A DNA stretch of 5,001 nucleotides from Candidatus Woesearchaeota archaeon (GTDB lineage: Archaea; Nanobdellota; Nanobdellia; Woesearchaeales; DSVV01): the NCBI GenBank assembly GCA_016205905.1, contig JACQSP010000124.1:1-5001 (forward strand). The letters are read 5' to 3'. Made by a program: the position numbers and the translations under genes. Of the stretch, positions 1-4,974 are shown one piece after another. A model generated the notes under the pieces. It ran no database searches. It saw nothing but the letters and a program-made list of their open reading frames with translations, and was not told the DNA's origin. Every line of letters begins with the position of its first letter. Positions within the stretch are counted from its first letter, which is position 1.

Positions 1-48
1 ATACAAAATTCCTTGATTTTTGTTCGAAAATCAAGGAATTTTAGTATA
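1..48 (+). repeat. Hairpin 1: 16-bp perfect inverted repeat with bulged A
   Basis: Bases 5-20 and 27-42 are perfect reverse complements (16 bp) around a six-base loop, tgttcg. Outside the stem, atac (1-4) pairs with gtat (44-47), leaving A43 unpaired. The stem starts with AAAA and ends with TTTT, so RNA from either strand would end in a short U tract. It could therefore be a terminator for a gene to the left of the window. The flanks and the bulged A recur in two hairpins near 2915-2958 and 3009-3058, whose stems differ. The structure is seen directly; the function is inferred. The element touches the window edge and may extend further left. Confidence 0.75.
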
Positions 49-197
49 CATACAGCGATTAACTTCCTAATAAATTAATTGCTTTGAGTATATGATTTGT
101 AAAAAAAGAATAAAGTAATGATATATAAATTTTTGGTTGTTGTTAAAATTTTGAGTTAATCAGAACTTCTTAATATAATTCCATTTTTGCCATAATC
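49..197. other. AT-rich non-coding leader region
   Basis: This is the rest of the upstream intergenic region, between hairpin 1 and the aRF1 promoter. It is strongly AT-rich. I see no convincing gene, tRNA or riboswitch-like structure in it. A second TATA-like stretch (tatataaat, about 120-128) could drive a longer transcript, but it is too far from the start codon to be the main leaderless promoter. Confidence 0.5.
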
Positions 198-206
198 TTT
201 ATAAAA
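198..206 (+). promoter_or_regulatory. Archaeal TATA box of the aRF1 gene
   Basis: The sequence tttataaaa ends 25 bases before the ATG at 231. An archaeal TATA box centred about 26-28 bases upstream of transcription start would place the start at or within a base or two of the ATG. This predicts a leaderless mRNA, consistent with the absence of a purine-rich ribosome binding site before the ATG. The same spacing is seen for the other two genes in the window. Confidence 0.6.
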
Positions 207-230
207 CCCTCTTATTTCTATAAGAATACC

Positions 231-2846
231 ATGCAAGTCACAGCTATACAACGGCATAAACTGAAAAAATTTGTCAAGGAATTAGAGCCATTTAGAGGCC
301 GGCATACTGAATTAGTTACTGTTTATGTCCCTGCAGAATATGATATGGTGAAGATTATTAATCATCTTGCCGAAGAGCAGGGCACAGCATCCAATATTAA
401 GTCATCATCCACCAGAAAAAACGTAACAGATGCGCTCGAAAGAATGATACAGCATCTGAGGGTTATTGGCAGAACACCAGAACACGGATTGGCAGTATTC
501 TCTGGAAATGTTGCAGAAAGAGAAGGCCAAAGCGATGTAAGAGTATGGAGCATTGAGCCGCCTATTCCATTAAAATTAAGATTGTATAGATGCGACAAAC
601 AGTTTGTTCTTGATCCTTTAACAGAAATGTGCTCTGAAAAAGAAGGATATGGCCTAGTTGTAATGGACAAAAGAGATGCTCATATAGCGATGTTAAGAGG
701 CAAAACAATCATTCCTTTGGCAAAGACACATTCCGAAGTTCCTGGAAAATTTAAAGCGGGAGGGCAATGCCTTGTAAAAGATTCAATAGTTCAACTGGCT
801 GATGGATGTTTGCCTAAAATAGAAGATACTCATAACCCACATATTGTTAAATCAGTTATGATTAATAGTAATCTTACACTTCAAGATTCGCCTATAACTG
901 GTAAATGGGATGTTAAAAAGGATACTATTTATAAGATTATCACAAAAAATCCTCGTCTGGAAATCTGCTCATCTAAGGAACATACTTTCTTTGTAGCAAC
1001 TGAAAAAGGCATAATTGAAAAAACTGCAGAAGAATTAAATGAAGGCGAAACATTAATTATGCCTGAAAAAATCGATATAAAAGGCACAACCCATAAAATT
1101 GATGCAAAAAAATATTACAATTCATTCATAATAAACAAAGAAGGCCAAAAAAGATTAAAACAAAAAAGAATGAAGATAAAATTATTACAAAGAGAATTAG
1201 CAAAAAAAATAAGTGTAACACAAACAACAATTTCTTCTTATGAAATCGGAAAAATTCATGCTGACAGAGAATCTTTGAAGAGATTATGTGATGCATTAAG
1301 ACTTAACTTTAAAAAATTCTTAGATGATTGTACTAAACAGTATATGTATAAGGACATAATATTACCTCTTGAATTAAACAAAGAACTTGCACAGTTTTTA
1401 GGTTATTTTGTTGGTGATGGTTCTGTAGAAACAGACAGAATTACTTTCTTTGAACAAAGAAGAGAAGTTGCATTAGCTTACCAAGCTAAATTCAACAAAT
1501 TCTTTGGAACCAGTTCAAGTTTTAGATTTAGAAAAGATAAGAACTACTATCAGATAAGGTTTACAAGCAGGCCATTAGTTAGATTAATAATGGAAGAATT
1601 CCCAGAAATTAAAAAAACACTTGATACTGAAGTGCCAAACGCTGTTCTTAAGTCAAATAATAATATTATTGCCTCTTTTCTTAAAGGAATATTTGATGCT
1701 GAGGGATACATTAAAAAGAGAGGTGGCATTGGATTTGGCATAAACAACAAAAGGTTAGCACAGCAAATACAATTGTTATTATTAAGATTTTCAATTCTAA
1801 GCTCATTGCTTGAATATGATAATAGGGCTAATAAATACTCTAAAAACCCACGATTTACAGTTATCATAACTGAAAAAAGGTCTCTTGAATTTTTTAAATC
1901 AAATATTGGATTCACTTCTCTGGAAAAATTTAAAAAATTAGAAGAAGTTATCAAGAATAAAACAGACAGAAGCTATGCAAGGCAGCTAATCATCTCTGGA
2001 AGAGATATAAGGAAAATTATAGAAACCTCTGGTTATAATATGCAGTTATTCCCAAAGGTAACTAATTTTTTCAGAAACGAACGAATGATGAGCAAACAAA
2101 TATTTGAGAGCTCAGTACTATCAAACATAAAAGATAAAAAATTGTATGGAAAATTAAGAGCAATTATGAATTATCCGCTTCTGCCTGTAAAAATAATGTG
2201 TATTGAAAAAACCAATAAACAAGCGGATATGGTCGATATATCTGTCAAAAATCAAAATTTTATAGCGAATGGTGTGTTAGTCCATAATTCTGCTCTTCGT
2301 TTCGAGAGACAGAGAGAGGGCGCTGCTATTCAGCATTATAAAAAAGTTGGAGATTATATGAAAGAGCTGTTCCTGAATAATCCTGACATCAAAGGAATCA
2401 TTGTCGGCGGGCCAGGACAAACAAAATATGAGCTTGTTGACGGGGATTATATAACTGATCAAGTCAAAAAAAAGATTATTGCAGTCAAAGATATTGGCTA
2501 TACCGACGAGTTTGGATTCCAAGAATTAGTTGATAAATCAGAAGACGTGCTTGCCAATGAAGAGATTGCAGACGAGAAAAAGATAATGAACAAGTTCTTT
2601 GAAACACTTGCAAAAGAATCAGGCAAGGTTAGTTATGGCGAAAAAGAAGTATTTGAGCATCTTTCCATGGGCATTGTAGATACTCTTTTATTGTCAGAAG
2701 CATTAAGTGATGAAGATATTGAAAAGTTTGAGGATGAAGCAAAGAAATACAGCACAACAGTTAAAATCATTTCTACTGAGACAAGAGAAGGAACACAGCT
2801 TGAGAAGATGGGAAAAGTAGCTGCTATTCTTAGATATAGTGTGTGA
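231..2846 (+). CDS. prf1: Archaeal peptide chain release factor 1 (aRF1) with an in-frame intein
   Basis: Class 1 translation release factor of the aRF1/eRF1 family. It recognises all three stop codons in the ribosomal A site and triggers peptidyl-tRNA hydrolysis. The N domain shows GTASNIKS (residues 51-58, stop-codon recognition) and YRCDKQF (119-125, the YxCxxxF motif). The middle domain shows GGQ at 177-179, which reaches the peptidyl transferase centre. An intein occupies residues 180-686. The C-extein resumes with SALRFERQREGAA, and the C domain follows with GGPGQTK (726-732), DIGYTDEFGFQELVD (754-768) and the terminal ISTETREG (847-854) and ILRYSV. The spliced product is 364 residues, shorter than the roughly 410-420 of typical archaeal homologues. 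The missing part is the C-domain minidomain, expected between about residues 825 and 826. The ATG at 231 is chosen because the conserved LKKFVKELE...RGRHTEL region follows at the usual distance and a TATA box sits 25 bases upstream. The stop codon is TGA. Confidence 0.97.
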   Translation: MQVTAIQRHKLKKFVKELEPFRGRHTELVTVYVPAEYDMVKIINHLAEEQGTASNIKSSSTRKNVTDALERMIQHLRVIGRTPEHGLAVFSGNVAEREGQSDVRVWSIEPPIPLKLRLYRCDKQFVLDPLTEMCSEKEGYGLVVMDKRDAHIAMLRGKTIIPLAKTHSEVPGKFKAGGQCLVKDSIVQLADGCLPKIEDTHNPHIVKSVMINSNLTLQDSPITGKWDVKKDTIYKIITKNPRLEICSSKEHTFFVATEKGIIEKTAEELNEGETLIMPEKIDIKGTTHKIDAKKYYNSFIINKEGQKRLKQKRMKIKLLQRELAKKISVTQTTISSYEIGKIHADRESLKRLCDALRLNFKKFLDDCTKQYMYKDIILPLELNKELAQFLGYFVGDGSVETDRITFFEQRREVALAYQAKFNKFFGTSSSFRFRKDKNYYQIRFTSRPLVRLIMEEFPEIKKTLDTEVPNAVLKSNNNIIASFLKGIFDAEGYIKKRGGIGFGINNKRLAQQIQLLLLRFSILSSLLEYDNRANKYSKNPRFTVIITEKRSLEFFKSNIGFTSLEKFKKLEEVIKNKTDRSYARQLIISGRDIRKIIETSGYNMQLFPKVTNFFRNERMMSKQIFESSVLSNIKDKKLYGKLRAIMNYPLLPVKIMCIEKTNKQADMVDISVKNQNFIANGVLVHNSALRFERQREGAAIQHYKKVGDYMKELFLNNPDIKGIIVGGPGQTKYELVDGDYITDQVKKKIIAVKDIGYTDEFGFQELVDKSEDVLANEEIADEKKIMNKFFETLAKESGKVSYGEKEVFEHLSMGIVDTLLLSEALSDEDIEKFEDEAKKYSTTVKIISTETREGTQLEKMGKVAAILRYSV
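1143..1325 (+). other. Cro/C1 (XRE)-type helix-turn-helix domain inside the intein
   Basis: Residues about 305-365 of the precursor read like a complete XRE/HTH_3 domain. RLKQKRMKIKLLQRELAKKI gives helices 1-2, VTQTTISSYEIGK (329-341) matches the common VSQSTISRIENGK recognition-helix pattern, and RESLKRLCDALRLNFKKFL forms helices 4-5. It lies between splicing block B and the first LAGLIDADG motif, where DNA-recognition insertions occur in some large homing inteins. A likely role is added DNA contact for the endonuclease; regulation of transcription is an alternative. The domain call rests on motif resemblance; the role is inferred. Confidence 0.8.
1368..1940 (+). other. LAGLIDADG homing endonuclease core of the intein
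   Basis: Two dodecapeptide motifs are present: FLGYFVGDG (389-397, block C, acidic residue D396) and LKGIFDAEG (484-492, block E, acidic residue E491). They are about 95 residues apart, which is usual for a monomeric two-motif enzyme. Both metal-binding acidic residues are kept, and the stretch between (EQRREVALAYQ, then a basic FRFRKDKNYYQIRF strand region) resembles the DNA-binding saddle of this family. The enzyme is predicted to cut intein-less aRF1 alleles at the GGQ codons, allowing the intein to be copied in by repair. Activity is inferred from residue conservation. Confidence 0.88.
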
Positions 2847-2850
2847 TAAA

Positions 2851-2890
2851 TTTAGTTTCAAAAGATTAACTTTAGTTTCAAAAGATAATA
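2851..2890. repeat. Two-copy 20-bp tandem repeat after the aRF1 stop
   Basis: The motif tttagtttca followed by an A-run and gat occurs at 2851-2866 and again from 2871, a 20-base period. The second copy has diverged at its end. It lies immediately downstream of the stop codon, in the 3' untranslated region. No function is evident. Confidence 0.6.
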
Positions 2891-2891
2891 T

Positions 2892-2911
2892 CCTTTATTT
2901 TTTACTTCTTA
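2892..2911 (+). terminator. T-rich tract, likely aRF1 transcription terminator
   Basis: A pyrimidine-rich stretch with a run of six Ts lies about 50 bases after the aRF1 stop codon. Archaeal RNA polymerase commonly terminates at U-rich tracts without needing a hairpin, so this is a reasonable first termination site. The hairpin cluster that follows could back it up. Confidence 0.45.
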
Positions 2912-2914
2912 ACT

Positions 2915-2958
2915 ATACTAAAAGTGATTAATTTTGGTACAAATTAATCACTTTTGTA
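2915..2958 (-). repeat. Hairpin 2 (inverted orientation): 15-bp perfect inverted repeat
   Basis: Bases 2921-2935 (aaaagtgattaattt) and 2941-2955 are perfect reverse complements around a loop of about five bases. Read on the minus strand it has the same plan as hairpins 1 and 3: tac, then AAAA at the foot of the stem, TTTT at the end, an unpaired A, then gtata. Its orientation is opposite to the other two. On the minus strand it lies about 125 bases past the stop codon of the metallophosphoesterase gene, so it could terminate that transcript. Confidence 0.75.
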
Positions 2959-2984
2959 AGTTGGAAAGCAAAGCTTTCTAACTT
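2958..2984 (+). repeat. Hairpin with 12-bp stem and AAA loop
   Basis: Bases 2958-2969 pair with 2973-2984 (aagttggaaagc and gctttctaactt), with a single G-U pair at 2963/2979 in plus-strand RNA. On the minus strand that pair would be an A-C mismatch. This mildly favours a role in plus-strand RNA, that is, the 3' end of the aRF1 transcript. Confidence 0.55.
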
Positions 2985-2988
2985 CTCA

Positions 2989-3003
2989 GGAATCTCTGAT
3001 TCC
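2989..3003. repeat. Small hairpin, 6-bp stem
   Basis: ggaatc (2989-2994) and gattcc (2998-3003) are perfect reverse complements around a three-base loop. It is short enough to occur by chance, but it sits within a cluster of three other hairpins. Confidence 0.4.
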
Positions 3004-3008
3004 CTATG

Positions 3009-3058
3009 TATACAAAAGTGCAAAATAATGTTCTCGGTTATTTTGCACTTTTAGTATA
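3009..3058 (+). repeat. Hairpin 3: 15-bp perfect inverted repeat with bulged A
   Basis: Bases 3014-3028 (aaaagtgcaaaataa) and 3038-3052 are perfect reverse complements around a nine-base loop beginning tgttc, as in hairpin 1. The outer flanks tatac (3009-3013) and gtata (3054-3058) also pair, leaving A3053 unpaired, again exactly as in hairpin 1. It ends 22 bases beyond the 3' end of the metallophosphoesterase gene. It could act as a bidirectional terminator between the two convergent genes. Confidence 0.75.
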
Positions 3059-3080
3059 TAATGTGTAAATAAAGATAAAC

Positions 3081-4115
3081 TCATTGTAAGTATAACATCT
3101 CAAATTTTGCTTCATCGTTCTTTACTGTTAGAACTCCTGCCATTCCATTGTATGTATTTCCATCAAGATTCTTCCAAGATTCAAGGCCGCCAAAATTAGC
3201 ACTAAATTGTTTTACAAATTCATTAGGCTTAACTATTTTTCCGTCATATGTAGCAGCTAAGCCGCCAGCTTCATGAATGTGACCACACACTGCAAATGGA
3301 ATGTTGTTTTCTCTCATCATTTCAGTAGTAGTTTTGTTGCCTACGTCTCTTCCATCATAGATGGTTGCTGGGCCAGGACTTCCAGTTTTTCCACAACCAT
3401 GTGTAACCAGTATAACCATATCATCTAAACCCTTTCGCAGCTTCCCTGTTGACTGAATAAATTCTGGTTTTGCCCAATAGCCATTATCTGGAATAAACTG
3501 CTTTCCAGGAATCTTAAAAGTTTGATAACCAGGCAAACTTACAAAATCAACATCATCTCCATCATATATTCTGAATTTAGTCATGTCAATAACATTTGGA
3601 TATTTTACCGATACTTCAGCGATAGCAGCTTCATAATCTGGTTTGCTCTCATGGTTTCCGACGATGGTAAAAATAGGCAAGCCTGTCTGAGCTAATGCTT
3701 CTAAAACATTCCTTATCTCCTCTTTATCATCTTTTAAATCTTTTCTTCCATAACGCAATGACTCATTACTTGCCATATCTCCTAAACAAAGAATTCCATC
3801 TACTTCCATTTCTTTGAATTTCTGGGCGAATGATATTGTTTTCTCAATTTCTCCATGCGCATCAGAAATAATGCCATATCTCGCTTGATTATCCTCGTCT
3901 GAAGACATTTCAATAACTTTATTGCCCACAAATTTATACTGATGCCCATTAATCAATCTTTCAAATGGAGCAGCCTGTTCAACTATAGATTCAATATTAG
4001 CACTTTCTTTTTCTTTGATAGTAGATTCAGTTTCAGGACTTTCTTGTTTACATCCAGCTATTCCCATAACTAATGCTCCAAGAAAGCCTACTGACAGTAA
4101 TTGTTTTAAGCCCAT
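3081..4115 (-). CDS. Predicted lipoprotein metallophosphoesterase (calcineurin-like)
   Basis: A 344-residue protein of the calcineurin-like metallophosphoesterase superfamily, which hydrolyses phosphomono- or diesters with two metal ions. All family motifs are visible in order: SDAHG (D85, H87), LGDMASN (G112-D113), GNHE (153-156), VTHG (H239) and GHIH (H279, H281). The N-terminus is a signal peptide: a short basic start, a hydrophobic stretch (about 6-20) and a lipobox GIAGC with Cys22 as the predicted lipid-modified residue. A charged, Glu/Lys/Ser-rich linker (about 23-48) follows. The enzyme should thus be anchored on the outer face of the cytoplasmic membrane. The substrate cannot be told from sequence. 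The ATG at 4115 is supported by the complete signal peptide and by a TATA box 23 bases upstream. It is convergent with aRF1 and divergent from the metallopeptidase gene. Confidence 0.88.
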   Translation of the reverse strand: MGLKQLLSVGFLGALVMGIAGCKQESPETESTIKEKESANIESIVEQAAPFERLINGHQYKFVGNKVIEMSSDEDNQARYGIISDAHGEIEKTISFAQKFKEMEVDGILCLGDMASNESLRYGRKDLKDDKEEIRNVLEALAQTGLPIFTIVGNHESKPDYEAAIAEVSVKYPNVIDMTKFRIYDGDDVDFVSLPGYQTFKIPGKQFIPDNGYWAKPEFIQSTGKLRKGLDDMVILVTHGCGKTGSPGPATIYDGRDVGNKTTTEMMRENNIPFAVCGHIHEAGGLAATYDGKIVKPNEFVKQFSANFGGLESWKNLDGNTYNGMAGVLTVKNDEAKFEMLYLQ

Positions 4116-4137
4116 AGAATCTTATAAATAGCACTGC

Positions 4138-4146
4138 TATATAAAA
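4138..4146 (-). promoter_or_regulatory. TATA box of the metallophosphoesterase gene
   Basis: Read on the minus strand, ttttatata lies 23-31 bases before the ATG (4115). That predicts a leaderless or nearly leaderless transcript. A second tttataag-like stretch at about 4120-4127 is too close to the start codon to serve. Confidence 0.6.
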
Positions 4147-4198
4147 CTTTCGTCTTTTATCAATAGTTACAAAATTAAAATGATGTCAAACCAAAACC

Positions 4199-4206
4199 TA
4201 AATAAA
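4199..4206 (+). promoter_or_regulatory. TATA-like element of the metallopeptidase gene
   Basis: The sequence taaataaa lies 24-31 bases before the ATG at 4230, the same spacing as the other two promoters in the window. An A-rich segment just upstream (aaaacc, 4193-4198) is where a BRE would lie. There is no ribosome binding site, again suggesting a leaderless message. Confidence 0.5.
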
Positions 4207-4229
4207 CCACCGCCAATTCTTATTTTTCT

Positions 4230-4922
4230 ATGGACTACACAACTATCATACACAAATCATTCAAGGAGCTCTGGCCGGAAAAGGAATTAAAACACGAGCT
4301 TAATTTAACCTACTCTGGCAAATTCTCAGATTATAATGCAAATGTGAATTATACTTCATGGAAATTGAATTTTAAGCTGAGCAAAACTTGGAGAGGTGTA
4401 GACGAGGATATAAGAATTGGCTTAATTCAAAGCCTGCTGATTAAAGTATTCAAAACACTGGAATATAAAAATTACGAGAAAAACAACAAAGTAGAAATGT
4501 ACAATATGTTTCTTAAAAATATTGCATTGGTTGCACCAAGAAAGGAAAGCGAACCTGCGCTTATTGAATCCTTTTCGCGTGTTAATGCAATCCATTTTAA
4601 TGGTTTGATGGATATGCCAAATTTATTGTGGGGGCAGAGAAGCCTGACAAAATTAGGAAGTTATGAATACGGCAGTGATACTGTAACTATCAGCACTGTG
4701 CTTAAAGAAGTGCCATTGCACATATTAGATTATATTGTTTATCATGAATTACTGCATAAAAAGCATAAGTTCTATCATAAAAACGGCAAAAGCTACCATC
4801 ACACAACCATTTTCAGGAATGATGAGAAGAAGTTTGAAAATTCTGCGGTGATTGAGAAGGAATTAAAAACTGTCTTAAGGAAAAAGAAAGTAAAAAAGAT
4901 GTTTTGGGGATTGTTTGATTGA
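4230..4922 (+). CDS. Putative SprT/M48-like zinc metallopeptidase
   Basis: A 230-residue protein with a zincin signature in its C-terminal half: YHELLH (171-176, HExxH with catalytic Glu173), followed by a His-rich segment ending in HHTTIF (190-195), where His190 or His191 is the likely third zinc ligand. Before it, WGQRSLTKLGSYEYGSDTVTIS (134-155) and LHILDYIVYHELLH resemble the WGS-strand plus HELxH layout of SprT-like, DUF45/YgjP and related minimal metallopeptidases. The N-terminal 110 residues are not recognised; they are rich in charged and aromatic residues, with no signal peptide or membrane segment, so the protein is probably cytoplasmic. The C-terminus is basic (LRKKKVKKMFW, 216-226), possibly for nucleic acid contact. 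The substrate is unknown. SprT-like proteins include DNA-protein crosslink proteases, but that role is not shown here. The exact family is uncertain; the zinc-peptidase fold is well supported. Confidence 0.75.
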   Translation: MDYTTIIHKSFKELWPEKELKHELNLTYSGKFSDYNANVNYTSWKLNFKLSKTWRGVDEDIRIGLIQSLLIKVFKTLEYKNYEKNNKVEMYNMFLKNIALVAPRKESEPALIESFSRVNAIHFNGLMDMPNLLWGQRSLTKLGSYEYGSDTVTISTVLKEVPLHILDYIVYHELLHKKHKFYHKNGKSYHHTTIFRNDEKKFENSAVIEKELKTVLRKKKVKKMFWGLFD

Positions 4923-4949
4923 GGTTTTTGATAAAGCAACTGTTTCATA

Positions 4950-4974
4950 ATATTTTTTTCAATAACATTTTTAA
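4950..4974 (+). terminator. T-rich terminator after the metallopeptidase gene
   Basis: A run of seven Ts (4953-4959) and a second T-rich stretch (4968-4972) follow the stop codon by about 30-50 bases. There is no stem-loop before them. This suits archaeal U-tract termination. Confidence 0.45.

Larger units (their letters stand above)
768..2288 (+). mobile_element. Intein with LAGLIDADG homing endonuclease, inserted after the aRF1 GGQ motif
   Basis: A 507-residue protein-splicing element (residues 180-686 of the precursor). It starts with Cys180 (block A, CLVKDSIVQLADG) and has a block B region with S248-K-E-H251; the His is conserved, while Ser stands where Thr is usual. It ends with block F/G, VDISVKNQNFIANGVLVHN, giving the canonical terminal His685-Asn686 followed by Ser687 as the +1 extein nucleophile. 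All residues for class 1 splicing are therefore present. Removing it restores the uninterrupted family sequence KAGGQ-SALRFERQREG. The upstream scissile bond directly follows the catalytic Gln179 of GGQ, so the unspliced precursor should be inactive in peptide release. Internally it holds a helix-turn-helix (about 305-365), the endonuclease core (about 380-570) and a C-terminal region of about 80 residues before block F. The reading frame is intact, with no sign of decay. Confidence 0.96.
4116..4229. promoter_or_regulatory. Divergent intergenic promoter region
   Basis: The 114 bases between two divergent start codons hold one TATA-like element for each gene, about 55 bases apart and facing away from each other. 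I see no extended operator palindrome. The two genes could be transcribed independently. Confidence 0.55.

Noticed and set aside
118..159. Tiny open frame of 13 codons upstream of aRF1
   Set aside because: It is too short, in AT-rich DNA, with no ribosome binding site or similarity; chance is the simplest explanation.
362..670. Minus-strand open frame of 102 codons inside aRF1
   Set aside because: It lies wholly opposite the conserved aRF1 N domain and shows no recognisable domain, so it is an antisense shadow.
1550..1954. Minus-strand open frame of 134 codons inside the intein
   Set aside because: It is opposite the LAGLIDADG core and has a low-complexity hydrophobic translation with no family motifs, so it is a shadow of the coding strand.
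2277..2522. Minus-strand open frame of 81 codons across the C-extein junction
   Set aside because: It is opposite conserved aRF1 sequence and no domain is visible in it.
2844..2846. Autoregulation of aRF1 through its own TGA stop or recoding
   Set aside because: The TGA is at the natural C-terminus after ILRYSV and is followed by no extended homologous frame, so there is no sign of a programmed frameshift or readthrough.
2915..3058. Integron attC-like recombination site or classical insertion sequence
   Set aside because: The folded-hairpin plan with an extrahelical base recalls attC sites, but no proper GTTRRRY core, gene cassette or integrase is present. No target-site duplication is visible at the ends of the block and no transposase lies in the window.
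1..3058. CRISPR array
   Set aside because: The hairpins are only three, far apart, in mixed orientation and with differing stems; there is no regular repeat-spacer pattern and no cas gene.
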